DNA from: Microlunatus parietis
Lineage (GTDB): Bacteria > Actinomycetota > Actinomycetes > Propionibacteriales > Propionibacteriaceae
Assembly (NCBI RefSeq): GCF_013407955.1
Contig: NZ_JACCBU010000001.1
Location: 1,984,001-2,048,000 of the forward strand
DNA: 64,000 nt
Direction of reading: 5' to 3'
The translations under genes were made by a program, and so were the position numbers. The notes below the pieces were generated by a model. That model saw nothing but the letters and a program-made list of their open reading frames with translations. It was not told where the DNA came from and did not search any database. Positions within the stretch are counted from its first letter, which is position 1. Each line of letters starts with the position of its first letter. Shown piece by piece: positions 23,564-32,189 of the stretch.

Positions 23564-23647
23564 CGGTGTCGCTTTTTCTCCACGGTTCGAGTGTTTCCAC
23601 GTGGCAATCGCGCAGGGCGCGTGGTCCGTGGAGAAATAACGACACCG
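23564..23647. repeat. 84-bp inverted repeat (extragenic hairpin element)
   Basis: Two 22-base arms (23564-23585 and 23626-23647) are reverse complements with two mismatches; the outer part is CGGTGTCG/CGACACCG and the inner part TTCTCCACGG/CCGTGGAGAA. A smaller CCACGTGG dyad lies in the loop. It could terminate the lipoprotein transcript or be a small mobile palindrome. Confidence 0.75.
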
Positions 23648-23742
23648 AGGATCGTCGGGCGCGGTGATCATGAACCGGCCTGGCCCGATGTTCCCTGCTG
23701 GAGTTCTTCGGACACCGGCGACGATCGGCCGCACAATGAACC

Positions 23743-24888
23743 ATGGTGACTCGGCGCCAGTTCGGCGCGGCGCTGCTCGGTGCGGCCCTGCTCCCCGGTT
23801 GTGCCCGGCCGGTCGCGGTCGAGCCCGGCCGCAAACCGACCCCGATCGGTGAGTGGGTCCCGATACCGGACCCGCCACTGGAGCCGCGCTACGACGCGGT
23901 CGGCGGCTGGCTGGCCGGGCGGTTCGTGATCACCGGCGGACAGTCGACGCTGCCCTGCCCGCCCGGTGCCAACTGTCAGCCGCCCAAAGTGCCCGCGCTG
24001 CGCGACGGAGCCGCGTTCGACCCGGCGACCGGCCGCTGGGAGCGACTGCCGGACGCGCCTACGCCGATCTCGAACCCGTACCGCACGGCCGTCGTCGGGG
24101 ATCGACTTTACGTTCTGACCTTGAACAACGGGCAACCGGACAGCCCCGATGCCATGCTCGCGTATGACGCCGGACCGGGCGCCTGGTCGACGCTGCCGCT
24201 GCCGCCGGTGACCGAGGTCGGCCTGGTCGGCGTCGAGCCAACCGGCCTGATCGCGATCGGCGGATCGGACGAGCGGGGCGCGGTCGCGGATCACCGCTTC
24301 GATCCGGAGGCGGGCCGTTGGGTCCGGTTGCCGGACGACCCGCTCGGTCCGAGCTTCGATCGGGCCGGGGTCTGGCTGGGCGACCGGCTGCTGCTGACGG
24401 CGATGGACCTGGTCGATTCCCCCGGCTCGGAACGACCGTCACTGGTCCGGCTGGCCACCTGGGACCCGAGCTCCGACAGGTGGGCTCTCGGTCCCGACAC
24501 GGAGCTGATCGGCGGCGGCGCGCTGCGGGTCGGCGATCGGGTGGTGTGGCCGATGACCGGGTCGGCGGACGGCGGCAAGGTCAACAACTGGGGACGTCAC
24601 TATCCCTACGGCGGCATCCTCGACCCGGCGACCGGTGGCTGGACCGCGCTGCCCGACCCGCCGGCCGGCGACGGCCTCGGCGGCGCCCTGCTCACGGTGG
24701 ACGGCCTGATCACGGTCGGCGGGCACCTGTTGGAGCCCGTGAGCCGGCACTGGACCCGGATCCCGGAGTCGCCCATGATCGATCGGGTCGGGGCGACCGT
24801 GATCGGCGGCGTGGGCACGATCCTGGCCTGGGGTGGCAGCGACCACAAGATCAACTTCGCGGACGGTCGCCTGCTCCGGCTCACTTGA
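23743..24888 (+). CDS. Tat-exported lipoprotein with kelch-type beta-propeller
   Basis: A 381-residue protein. MVTRRQFGAALLGAALLPGC combines a twin-arginine motif with a lipobox, so it is folded in the cytoplasm and anchored outside. The rest shows about six kelch-like blades, each with paired glycines and a Trp-containing strand (DPATGRWERLPDAP, DPEAGRWVRLPDDP, DPSSDRWALG, DPATGGWTALPDPP, EPVSRHWTRIPESP). Kelch propellers bind ligands or act as scaffolds; no catalytic residue is suggested. It is transcribed alone. Confidence 0.85.
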   Translation: MVTRRQFGAALLGAALLPGCARPVAVEPGRKPTPIGEWVPIPDPPLEPRYDAVGGWLAGRFVITGGQSTLPCPPGANCQPPKVPALRDGAAFDPATGRWERLPDAPTPISNPYRTAVVGDRLYVLTLNNGQPDSPDAMLAYDAGPGAWSTLPLPPVTEVGLVGVEPTGLIAIGGSDERGAVADHRFDPEAGRWVRLPDDPLGPSFDRAGVWLGDRLLLTAMDLVDSPGSERPSLVRLATWDPSSDRWALGPDTELIGGGALRVGDRVVWPMTGSADGGKVNNWGRHYPYGGILDPATGGWTALPDPPAGDGLGGALLTVDGLITVGGHLLEPVSRHWTRIPESPMIDRVGATVIGGVGTILAWGGSDHKINFADGRLLRLT

Positions 24889-24898
24889 GCCGCAACGC

Positions 24899-25420
24899 TC
24901 AGGACAGCCCGGCGCGCTCCGCGGAGCCGCGGATCAGGGCGGCCTGGCCGAGGTGCTGCAGGCAGTCGCCGATCACGCTGACCAGGCGCACCGCGGCCGT
25001 GACCGGGGGATCCCAGTGGGTGTCCACCACGCGGCCGAGTTCGTCCGCGGTGAGCCGGTCCAAGTAGTCGGCGGTCGCGGCGTGCACCTCCTCGTCGTAG
25101 CCGGCCAGCAGCTCGGCCGGCACCCGTACCGCCGCGACATCGGCGCTGCTCTGCGCATAACCGGTCGCATCCGGGTCGAACGGGAGGCCGAACCGGTCCC
25201 GCCACCGCGGCCACACCTGCTCGGTGCCGGCCAGGTCCGCCACATGATCATCGTGGACCCGGGTCTGATGCCAGAGCAGCCAGCCGATCGTGTTGGCCTC
25301 CGGATCGATCCGGTGCGTCGCGACCTGCTCGCTCAGCCCGTCGGTGAGACCGGTGACGAGTTCCCGGACCCGGCCGAAATGATCAACGAGTTGTGCCCTG
25401 GTGAGCTCGAGATCTTCCAT
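24899..25420 (-). CDS. DinB-fold / DUF664 putative mycothiol-dependent enzyme
   Basis: A 173-residue four-helix-bundle protein of the DinB superfamily. The metal/thiol-site histidines are visible in WLLWHQTRVHDDHVADL and in VIGDCLQHLGQAALIRG. The DUF664 branch is common in mycothiol-producing actinomycetes, where relatives act as thiol S-transferases. The precise reaction is unknown. The ATG lies 6 bases after a TACAGT box. Divergent from the following membrane protein. Confidence 0.85.
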   Translation of the reverse strand: MEDLELTRAQLVDHFGRVRELVTGLTDGLSEQVATHRIDPEANTIGWLLWHQTRVHDDHVADLAGTEQVWPRWRDRFGLPFDPDATGYAQSSADVAAVRVPAELLAGYDEEVHAATADYLDRLTADELGRVVDTHWDPPVTAAVRLVSVIGDCLQHLGQAALIRGSAERAGLS

Positions 25421-25426
25421 AGTCCG

Positions 25427-25432
25427 ACTGTA
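25427..25432 (-). promoter_or_regulatory. -10 box TACAGT, leaderless DinB-like gene
   Basis: TACAGT on the minus strand is 6 bases before the ATG at 25420. Confidence 0.5.
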
Positions 25433-25486
25433 GTGCCGCCCGATGGGTGACAATGTCGGCGACGACGCGCACCGACGGAGATGGCC

Positions 25487-26713
25487 GTGACCGAATCGAC
25501 GCAGGAGTACCTGCCGTACAGCGTGCCCGACCGGACGGCCCTGACCGAGCCGATCGACCGGAGCGAACTGGCCGCGTTCGTCGCCGAGTCGAAGGCGAAG
25601 GACCTGCCCTGGCGGCGGATGACCACCGGCCTGCGCCGGCCCGGGGTGAGCGACCTGATCGGACAACTCGTACCGGTGGTGATCCCCCTCGCCGGGCTCG
25701 GCTTCGTGCTGATCACGGGCGGCTGGTCGCTGATCGAGACGGTCGGCCGGTTCACCCTGGAGGCACCGTTCCCGCTCAACCTGGTGATCATCGCGTTCGT
25801 CGCGTTGATCTTGCTCGGCGTGCTCGCCGCCGCCGTCGCACTGATTCGGATGATCTTGTCGCTGATCACGCCGCGCTGGTGGTGGGAGGCCGCGTTCCGG
25901 CTGGTCCGGTTCGCCGGTGCGAACGGCCTCCGCTACGGTCACGACGACCCGCTCAGCTACCCCGGCCTGATCTTCGGTACGGGCAGCGAACGAGTAGCCG
26001 AACGACGACTGACCACGACCACCGGCCGGCGGATCGAGATCGGCAACTACCGGTACACGATCCGGCACGAGCGGAGCACCCAGGTGTGCCACTGGGGCTA
26101 CGTCGCGATCACGCTCGACCGGCGCTTGCCGCATCTGCTGCTGGACGCCAAGGACAACGACAACCGGAGCGTGTTCGGGATCCGGACCTCCAACCTTCCC
26201 GTCGGTCTGGCAAGGGACCAGCGGCTCTCGCTCGGCGGCGAGTTCGACGACAAGTTCACCCTCTACGCGCCGAGCGACTACGGCCGGGACGCCTTCTACA
26301 TCTTCGCGCCGGACCTGATGGCGCTGTTCGTCGACCGGCTCGGAACGTTCGACGTGGAGATCATCGACGACACGATGTTCGTGTACGGCAACCGGTTCGA
26401 CCTGCTCGACCCGCGTACCTACGACTGGCTGCAGGAGCTCGTCGAGACCGTGATCACCCGGACCGTCCGGCGGACCGAGCGCTACACCGACGACCGGGTG
26501 GGTCTCGAGACGTCCCGGCCTGATGATCATGACCCGGTGTTCGCCAACGACGGGACGGGCCGGCCGGTGGGGGCCACCAACGCCGTCGCCGCAAGCGGTC
26601 GTCGGCTCCGCCGCGGCGGCTGGGGCACGGCCGTGTTCTTCGGCGTGGTCGTGATCGGCTACCTGCTCTACAGCTTCGTGCTGGCGCCGATCTTCGGCTG
26701 GCCGCAGCCTTGA
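25487..26713 (+). CDS. membrane protein of unknown function (DUF3137-like layout)
   Basis: About 408 residues. Two hydrophobic helices occur near residues 55-80 and 95-125, followed by a ~250-residue soluble domain (RLTTTTGRRIEIGNYRYTIR ... DKFTLYAPSDYGRDAFYIFAPDLMALF ... FDVEIIDDTMFVYG), then a C-terminal anchor (VFFGVVVIGYLLYSFVLAPIF). The soluble part resembles DUF3137-type proteins of unknown role. GTG 25487 is preferred because GGAG sits 6 bases before it; the ATG at 25481 directly abuts that GGAG. It converges on the helicase gene. Confidence 0.75.
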   Translation: MTESTQEYLPYSVPDRTALTEPIDRSELAAFVAESKAKDLPWRRMTTGLRRPGVSDLIGQLVPVVIPLAGLGFVLITGGWSLIETVGRFTLEAPFPLNLVIIAFVALILLGVLAAAVALIRMILSLITPRWWWEAAFRLVRFAGANGLRYGHDDPLSYPGLIFGTGSERVAERRLTTTTGRRIEIGNYRYTIRHERSTQVCHWGYVAITLDRRLPHLLLDAKDNDNRSVFGIRTSNLPVGLARDQRLSLGGEFDDKFTLYAPSDYGRDAFYIFAPDLMALFVDRLGTFDVEIIDDTMFVYGNRFDLLDPRTYDWLQELVETVITRTVRRTERYTDDRVGLETSRPDDHDPVFANDGTGRPVGATNAVAASGRRLRRGGWGTAVFFGVVVIGYLLYSFVLAPIFGWPQP

Positions 26714-26730
26714 TCAACTTCGGCGGATGA

Positions 26731-28482
26731 TCAACTCCGGCCGGTGATCGCCCACTCCCGGATCAGGTCGATCCGCTGCTGCAGCTCGTCCGCGCTGGCG
26801 ATCGCGCTGGGCGGACCGCCGCAGGCGTTGCGCAGCTCGGTGTGGATCACGCCGTGCGGCCGGTTGGTCCGGTGGTGCCAGGCGGCGACCAGCCCGTTCA
26901 GTTCCTTGCGCAACTCCCGCAGCCGGGCGTGCGCGCTCTGTTCCGGCGCGACCACGCGCGGCCCACGGGCCACCTGCTCGGCCTGCCTGCGGCGCAGCAG
27001 CTCGCGTACCTGATCGGGTTCGAGCAGCCCGGGCAGCCCGAGATAGTCCTGCTCCTCGTCGCTGCCGACCTGCGCGGCCAGCCCGAAGTCGGCGCCGTCG
27101 AAGACGACCCGGTCGAAGTCGGCGTTGCTCTCCAGCGCCGCGAACCCGCCGCGCTCCTCGTCGTCGCCGTCCGGCTCGGTCTCGGTCCGCTCGGCGTCGG
27201 CCAGCAGCTGCGCCTCGTCCGGGGTCGACGGCGCCTTCAGAACGTGATCACGTTCCCGTTCCAGCTCGGCGGCGAAGCCGAGCAGGTTGGGCACGCTGGG
27301 CAGGAACACCGACGCGGTCTCGCCGCGCGCCCGGGCCCGGACGAACCGGCCGACGGCCTGGGCGAAGAAGAGCGGCGTCGCGGTGGACGTCGCGTACACC
27401 CCGACCGCGAGCCGCGGCACGTCCACGCCCTCCGACACCATCCGCACCGCGACCATCCAGCGGTCGTCACTCTCGGCGAACTTGGTGATCTTCTTGCTGG
27501 CCTGCGGGTCGTCGCTGAGGACCAGGGTCGGCTTGCGCTTGGTGATCGCGTGCAGCAGGTCGGCGTAGGCCCGGGCCGAGTTCTGGTCGGTCGCGATCAC
27601 CAGCCCGCCGGCGTCCGGCACGTGGCCGCGGACCTCGGTGAGCCGGGTGTCGGCGGCCTTGAGCACGGCCGGGATCCAGGCGCCCTGCGGGTCGAGGGCC
27701 GTCCGCAGCGCCTGGCCGGCCAGGTCCCGGGTCATCGGCTCGCCGAGCCGGGCCGCGACCTCGTCGCCTGCGCTGGTCCGCCAGTGCAGGTCGCCGGAGT
27801 ACGCCAGGAAGAGCACCGGCCGGACGATCGAGTCGGCCAGCGCCTGCCCGTACCCGTAGGAATAGTCGGGCTTGGACCGCATGCCGCCGCCGGGCTCCGG
27901 CTCGTAGGTGACGAACGGGATCGGGTTGGCGTCGGACCGGAACGGGGTCCCGGTCAGCATCAGCCGCCGGGTGGCCGGTTCGAACGCTTCCCGTACCGCC
28001 TCGCCCCAGCTCAGTGCGTCGCCGGCGTGGTGCACCTCGTCCAAGATCACCAACGTCTTGAAGCCCTCGGTACGGATCCGCAGGCCGAGCGTGTTCTGGG
28101 CCACCCCGGCGTAGGTGAGCGCGATGCCGGCGAAGTCGCGGCTGGTCTTGCCCTGCTTGACCCCGAAGTTCGGGTCGATCCCGATGTTGATCTTGTGCGC
28201 GGCCTCGGCCCACTGCGTCTTCAGGTGCTCGGTCGGCGCGACGATGATGATCCGATCGATGATCCGCCGGTCCAGCAGGTTCGCGGCCAGGGTGAGCGCG
28301 AACGACGTCTTGCCGGCGCCCGGCGTGGCTGTGGCCAGGAAATCCTTGGGATGGGTCTCAAAATACTGCGTCAGCGCCGCCGCCTGCCAGGCCCGCAGCT
28401 TGGTCGCCGTGCCCCATGCCGCCCGATCCGGGAACGCCGGTGGAAGACCAGTGGTCTTGATATCGGGTTGTCCGGCAGTCAC
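26731..28482 (-). CDS. DEAD/DEAH-box superfamily 2 helicase
   Basis: A 583-residue SF2 helicase of the type III restriction/ComFA-like group. Motif I is ATATPGAGKTSFAL, motif II LVILDEVHHAGDA, motif III MLTGTPFRSD, motif VI AQAVGRFVRARARGE. The C-terminal ~180 residues are an acidic linker and a helical domain (LLRRRQAEQVARGP ...), with no nuclease motif. It probably remodels DNA or RNA. I start it at GTG 28482, which follows a TACAAT box by 7 bases; the longer frame to 28572 overlaps the upstream MFS gene. No methylase or specificity gene is adjacent, so it is not a standard restriction system. Confidence 0.88.
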   Translation of the reverse strand: MTAGQPDIKTTGLPPAFPDRAAWGTATKLRAWQAAALTQYFETHPKDFLATATPGAGKTSFALTLAANLLDRRIIDRIIIVAPTEHLKTQWAEAAHKINIGIDPNFGVKQGKTSRDFAGIALTYAGVAQNTLGLRIRTEGFKTLVILDEVHHAGDALSWGEAVREAFEPATRRLMLTGTPFRSDANPIPFVTYEPEPGGGMRSKPDYSYGYGQALADSIVRPVLFLAYSGDLHWRTSAGDEVAARLGEPMTRDLAGQALRTALDPQGAWIPAVLKAADTRLTEVRGHVPDAGGLVIATDQNSARAYADLLHAITKRKPTLVLSDDPQASKKITKFAESDDRWMVAVRMVSEGVDVPRLAVGVYATSTATPLFFAQAVGRFVRARARGETASVFLPSVPNLLGFAAELERERDHVLKAPSTPDEAQLLADAERTETEPDGDDEERGGFAALESNADFDRVVFDGADFGLAAQVGSDEEQDYLGLPGLLEPDQVRELLRRRQAEQVARGPRVVAPEQSAHARLRELRKELNGLVAAWHHRTNRPHGVIHTELRNACGGPPSAIASADELQQRIDLIREWAITGRS

Positions 28483-28489
28483 TGGCGAG

Positions 28490-28495
28490 ATTGTA
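28490..28495 (-). promoter_or_regulatory. -10 box TACAAT, leaderless helicase start
   Basis: TACAAT on the minus strand lies 7 bases before the GTG at 28482, in a 31-bp gap after the MFS gene. Confidence 0.55.
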
Positions 28496-28513
28496 GTGAC
28501 TCCCGGTGACGCC

Positions 28514-29899
28514 TCAGCGACCGGACGCCGGGTGTCGCGCGCCCTGGGGAATGCGCGCGGCCGCGCCGACACCGAGCAGGCCGACCACCACCATGGCCGT
28601 CATCACCGCACCGAACGTCAGCACGTGGTCGCCGGAGCCGCGCAACGCGGCGAAGATCGACCCGCTCACCCCGGCGAACAGGGCCGCGCCCAGCGAGTCG
28701 CCCAACTGCAGCGACGAGGCGATCCGGCCCTGCTGGTCGTCCGGGGCGAGCGACATCGCCGCGATCGAGGTGGACGCGATGCCGAGGCCCATGCCGAACC
28801 CGCCGATCACCCAGCCGACCGCGACCAGGCCGACCCAGAGCCACGGCAGCAGCGCGGTCGCCGCCACCAGCACCAGCCCGGCGGCGACGCAGACGGTGCC
28901 GGCCAGGATCAGCCGGGACCGCGGCAGCTCGATCCGGTCCCGGGACTGGATCCAGGCGCCGGTGGTCCAGCCGACGGCGCCGCAGGTCAGCACCGCGCCG
29001 GCCAGGATCAGCGGGATGCCCCGCTGCTCCACCAGCATCAGCGGTACGAAGACCTCGGCGCCGAAGAACGCGCCGGGCAGCAGGGCCCGGCTCATGATCA
29101 CCATCGGCAGCCCGCGGCGCAGCCGGAGGAAGCCAGGCGGCATCAGCGGCGGCAGCGCGATCGCGAGCCCGGCCAGGCCGGCGACGGCCAGCCCGATCGC
29201 GACCAGGTCGAGCCGCTGCCCGGCCAGCTGGATCGCCGCCGCAGACGCCGCGACCACGACGGCCGCCCAGAGCGGTGCCGGCCGGCGCTCCTCCGGCCCT
29301 GCGCCAGGCTCGGGGCTCGGTTCGGCGCTGCGCGACCGGTGCAGCCGAACCAGCGAGGGCAGCACGAAGGCCGTACCGAGGCCGACCAGCGGCAGCACAC
29401 TCCAGAACACCCAGTGCCAACTCAGCTGGTGGGTCAGCCAGGCCGAGACCGGCGGACCGACGAAGGACGGCACCACCCAGGCGGTCGAGATGTAGGAGAA
29501 CATCCGCGGCCGGGACCGCTCGTCGAAGGCTTGGGCGATGCAGACGAACGTTGCGACGTTCATCACGCCACCGCCGAGGCCCTGCACCAGCCGGGCCCCG
29601 ATCAGCTGCGCCATGGTCTCCGCGGTCGCCGCCACGACCAGGCCGGCGGCGAAGATCGCCACGCCGGCCAGGAACGGCCGCACCGGACCGACCCGATCGC
29701 ACAGCCGGCCCGCCACGACCGTCGCCAGCAACATCCCGATCAAGAACAAGGAGAAGGCCCAGGCATAGACCGCGAGCCCGTTCAGGTCCTGCGCCGCCAC
29801 CGGCATCGCCGTCGCGACCGCGATCGACTCGAACGCCACGGCCACCACCACCGTGCACAGCCCGATGGCCAGGGCGCGGCGAGACACCGGAGGATTCAC
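28514..29899 (-). CDS. MFS transporter
   Basis: A 461-residue major facilitator protein with 12-14 hydrophobic helices. It opens RALAIGLCTVVVAVAFESIAVATAMP, has motif A-like VVAGRLCDRVGPVRP and the exporter-type GLGGGVMNVATFV, resembling EmrB/DHA drug or metabolite exporters. The GTG start follows a weak GG-rich stretch. A MerR-like operator lies directly upstream, so expression may be induced by its substrate. No regulator gene is adjacent. Confidence 0.88.
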   Translation of the reverse strand: MNPPVSRRALAIGLCTVVVAVAFESIAVATAMPVAAQDLNGLAVYAWAFSLFLIGMLLATVVAGRLCDRVGPVRPFLAGVAIFAAGLVVAATAETMAQLIGARLVQGLGGGVMNVATFVCIAQAFDERSRPRMFSYISTAWVVPSFVGPPVSAWLTHQLSWHWVFWSVLPLVGLGTAFVLPSLVRLHRSRSAEPSPEPGAGPEERRPAPLWAAVVVAASAAAIQLAGQRLDLVAIGLAVAGLAGLAIALPPLMPPGFLRLRRGLPMVIMSRALLPGAFFGAEVFVPLMLVEQRGIPLILAGAVLTCGAVGWTTGAWIQSRDRIELPRSRLILAGTVCVAAGLVLVAATALLPWLWVGLVAVGWVIGGFGMGLGIASTSIAAMSLAPDDQQGRIASSLQLGDSLGAALFAGVSGSIFAALRGSGDHVLTFGAVMTAMVVVGLLGVGAAARIPQGARHPASGR

Positions 29900-29913
29900 C
29901 CGGACACCCCATC

Positions 29914-29938
29914 ACCTCGACCCGGGTTGAGGTCAATC
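29914..29938 (-). promoter_or_regulatory. MerR-type operator/-35 element before the MFS gene
   Basis: On the minus strand TTGACC overlaps the palindrome ACCTCAACCC/GGGTCGAGGT (10-base arms, one mismatch). A -35 fused to an ACCTCAA...TTGAGGT dyad is the usual arrangement of MerR-family activated promoters. Confidence 0.45.
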
Positions 29939-29967
29939 GGGTTATCCGGACTTGGTGAACAGGTCAC

Positions 29968-29973
29968 TAGACT
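29968..29973 (+). promoter_or_regulatory. -10 box TAGACT, leaderless DUF3039 gene
   Basis: TAGACT lies 7 bases before the GTG at 29981. Confidence 0.5.
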
Positions 29974-29980
29974 GACCCGA

Positions 29981-30244
29981 GTGAGCCAGCAACTGAGTCC
30001 CGGAGCGGAGACGATCGTCGATGAACGGACCGACTTCCGGCCCGACGAAGGCGATCACGAACGCTTCTCGCATTACGTACCGAAGGACAAGCTGACCGAG
30101 GCGATGGTCATGGGTACCCCGGTGGTGGCCCTCTGCGGCAAGGTCTGGGTGCCGAGTCGCGACCCGCAGCGGTTCCCGGTCTGCCCGGAGTGCAAGGAGA
30201 TCTGGGAGAGCCTCAAGGACGACGTCCCGGCCGGCAACGACTGA
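29981..30244 (+). CDS. DUF3039 zinc-ribbon-like protein
   Basis: An 87-residue actinobacterial protein of the DUF3039 family. It has an acidic N-terminus, then the conserved HYVPKDKLTEAMVMGTPVVALCGKVWVPSRDPQRFPVCPECKEI region (only part quoted here: VVALCGKVWVPSR and CPECK). The CG...CPxC cysteines suggest zinc binding. Its role is unknown, though it is conserved across the phylum. Start chosen at GTG 29981 by the -10 box; the much longer open frame upstream is spurious. Confidence 0.85.
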   Translation: MSQQLSPGAETIVDERTDFRPDEGDHERFSHYVPKDKLTEAMVMGTPVVALCGKVWVPSRDPQRFPVCPECKEIWESLKDDVPAGND

Positions 30245-30253
30245 GCCGGCCGG

Positions 30254-31255
30254 TCAGGGCACTTCGGCCGGCACCTCGGCGATGAGTTCCTCGCCGCCGA
30301 CGTCGCCGGTCTCGCCCGCGTTCGCCGCCCAGCGGCCGAGCGTGAAGACGTACGTGAGGAAGGCCGCGAGCGCCAGCCCGCCGATCGCCAGCCGGGCCCA
30401 CGGCGGCAGCGTCGACGGTGTGATGAACCCCTCCAGCAGGCCGGAGATCAACAGCCACACGGCGAGCCCGAGCGCGATCGCGCCGGCCGCCCGGCCTTCC
30501 TCGGCGAGCGCTTGGGCCCGGCTCCGGCGACCCGGCGCGATCCAGCACCAGCCGAGCCGCAGCCCGGCACCGGCCGCGACGAAGACCACGGTCAGCTCGA
30601 GCATCCCGTGCGGCAGCAGCAATCCCCAGAAGATGTCGGACCGGCCCGCGTCGATCATGTAACCGGCGATCGCGCCGACGTTGAAGATGTTGCTCCAGAG
30701 CAAGATCAACACCGGAACGATCAAGATCCCGAGCAGCAGGCAGCTCGCCGCCACCCGGGCGTTGTTGACCCAGACGTGCAGGAAGAAGTCGAACGCCGGA
30801 TTCTCGAAGTAGTACTGGGCGAAATCGTATTCGACGAGCTGCCTGGCCTGCTCGTCGCCGAGCAGCGACTCGCCGAGCCCGGGGACGTTGATCACTCGCC
30901 AGGCGACGACGGTCGCGATGATCACGTTGATCACCGCGGTGATCCCCCACCACCAGCGGGCCCGGTAGACGGCCGCCGGGAAGACCGTCGTGAAGAAGCG
31001 TCCGATGGAGCGCCACAACGGCGTCGTCGTCCCGGTCACGACGGCCCGCGCGCGAGCCACCAGCGCCGACAGCCTGGCTTCCAGGACCGCGTCCGAGGCC
31101 GTACTGCGGACCACCGAGAGGTGGGTCGACACCCGCTGGTACAGATCGACCAGCTCGTCGGCCTCCGCCCCGGTCAGCCGGCCGGGACGCTCGGTCAGCT
31201 CGGTCAGCCGGTCCCACTGCGGGCTGTGCCGCACGATGTAGGAGTCCAGGTCCAT
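30254..31255 (-). CDS. SpoIIM-family (stage II sporulation protein M-like) membrane protein
   Basis: A 333-residue protein. The soluble N-terminus (YIVRHSPQWDRLTELTERPG ... ELVDLYQRVSTHLSVVRS) is typical of the actinobacterial SpoIIM family, followed by five to six membrane helices with the conserved NNARVAASCLLLGILIVP and GMLELTVVFVAAGAGLRLG segments. In non-sporulating actinomycetes the role is unknown; it always pairs with an RDD protein, as here. The ATG follows TAGGCT with a 7-base gap. Confidence 0.88.
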   Translation of the reverse strand: MDLDSYIVRHSPQWDRLTELTERPGRLTGAEADELVDLYQRVSTHLSVVRSTASDAVLEARLSALVARARAVVTGTTTPLWRSIGRFFTTVFPAAVYRARWWWGITAVINVIIATVVAWRVINVPGLGESLLGDEQARQLVEYDFAQYYFENPAFDFFLHVWVNNARVAASCLLLGILIVPVLILLWSNIFNVGAIAGYMIDAGRSDIFWGLLLPHGMLELTVVFVAAGAGLRLGWCWIAPGRRSRAQALAEEGRAAGAIALGLAVWLLISGLLEGFITPSTLPPWARLAIGGLALAAFLTYVFTLGRWAANAGETGDVGGEELIAEVPAEVP

Positions 31256-31262
31256 GCCGGTC

Positions 31263-31268
31263 AGCCTA
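31263..31268 (-). promoter_or_regulatory. -10 box TAGGCT, leaderless SpoIIM-like gene
   Basis: TAGGCT on the minus strand is 7 bases before the ATG at 31255. Confidence 0.5.
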
Positions 31269-31301
31269 TTGGCGACCCGTGTCGCCGCGCCCCGGCCGTG
31301 C

Positions 31302-31307
31302 CAGACT
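31302..31307 (+). promoter_or_regulatory. -10 box CAGACT, leaderless RDD gene
   Basis: CAGACT is 6 bases before the GTG at 31314. It forms a divergent pair with the SpoIIM promoter. Confidence 0.4.
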
Positions 31308-31313
31308 GACCGG

Positions 31314-32105
31314 GTGAGCCAGATCGTGACCGGAGACGCGGTCGTCCTCGACCTGCGCCCCGCCCGGGTCCCGAGCATGCTGCTCGCCGCCGTCGTCGAC
31401 CTCGCGGTGATCTCGCTGGCCACGTCCTTGTTCGGGTACGTGATCTCCGTCGTCGCCGGCGGGTACGAGTATCGCGAGCAGACGATGACCATGATCGGCG
31501 CGATCGTGTTCGGCTTCGGCTACCCGATCGCCAGCGAGACCGCGACCCGCGGCCGTACCCTCGGCAGCTGGGCGCTCGGGCTGCGGGTGGTCCGCGACGA
31601 CGGCGGCGCGATCCGGTTCCGGCAGGCGCTGCTGCGCGGGATGGGGTTCTGGTTCGCCGACTTCGCGCCCTGGACCGGCTTCTGCGGCGGCCTGATCTGC
31701 GCCTCGATCCACCCGCAGTCGAAACGGATCGGCGATCTTGCCGCCGGCACCCTGATGGTCCGGGTCCGGTCGCCGCGACGGCCGCAGCCGATCCCGCCGG
31801 TGCCGGCCGAGTTGACCGGCTGGACCTCGCAGCTGCAATTGAGCGGGTTGTCCGACGAGCTGGTCACGGCGTCCCGGCAGCTGGTGCAGCGGCATGACGG
31901 CCTGCTTCCGTACCCGAAGGAGCAGTTGGCCCAGGAACTCGCCCGCCAGGTGGCCGCCCGGACCGCCCCGGCACCGCCGGTCGCGCTGCCGGCCCGGGAC
32001 TTCCTGGCCGCCGTGATCGCCGAGCGGCGGGACCGCGAACAGCGCCGGCTGGCCGAGGGCGGCTGGGTCCCGACCGCCGCCGAACTGCCGGATGGCTGGC
32101 GATGA
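31314..32105 (+). CDS. RDD-family membrane protein
   Basis: A 263-residue protein. The RDD domain spans about residues 15-155: three membrane helices, the Arg/Asp pattern (RVPSMLLAAVVDLAVISLA, ASETATRGRTLGSWALGLRVVRDDGG) and SKRIGDLAAGTLMVRV. The C-terminal third is a soluble helical tail (DELVTASRQLVQRHDGLLPYP ...). Some RDD proteins act as cation antiporters, but most are uncharacterised. Divergent from SpoIIM, a conserved actinobacterial pairing. Confidence 0.88.
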   Translation: MSQIVTGDAVVLDLRPARVPSMLLAAVVDLAVISLATSLFGYVISVVAGGYEYREQTMTMIGAIVFGFGYPIASETATRGRTLGSWALGLRVVRDDGGAIRFRQALLRGMGFWFADFAPWTGFCGGLICASIHPQSKRIGDLAAGTLMVRVRSPRRPQPIPPVPAELTGWTSQLQLSGLSDELVTASRQLVQRHDGLLPYPKEQLAQELARQVAARTAPAPPVALPARDFLAAVIAERRDREQRRLAEGGWVPTAAELPDGWR

Positions 32106-32177
32106 TGCTGCGCGTACGCTGAGCCATCGGCTACCTGCCGGATGTCTCCACGTAACCTTCGGCTCGCTTTTCGCACC

Positions 32178-32183
32178 TAATCT
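32178..32183 (+). promoter_or_regulatory. -10 box TAATCT, leaderless SixA-like gene
   Basis: TAATCT is 6 bases before the ATG at 32190. Confidence 0.5.
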
Positions 32184-32189
32184 CGAATC

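Noticed and set aside
26731..28482. Restriction-modification system based on the helicase
   Set aside because: There is no nuclease domain, methylase or specificity subunit in or near the gene.
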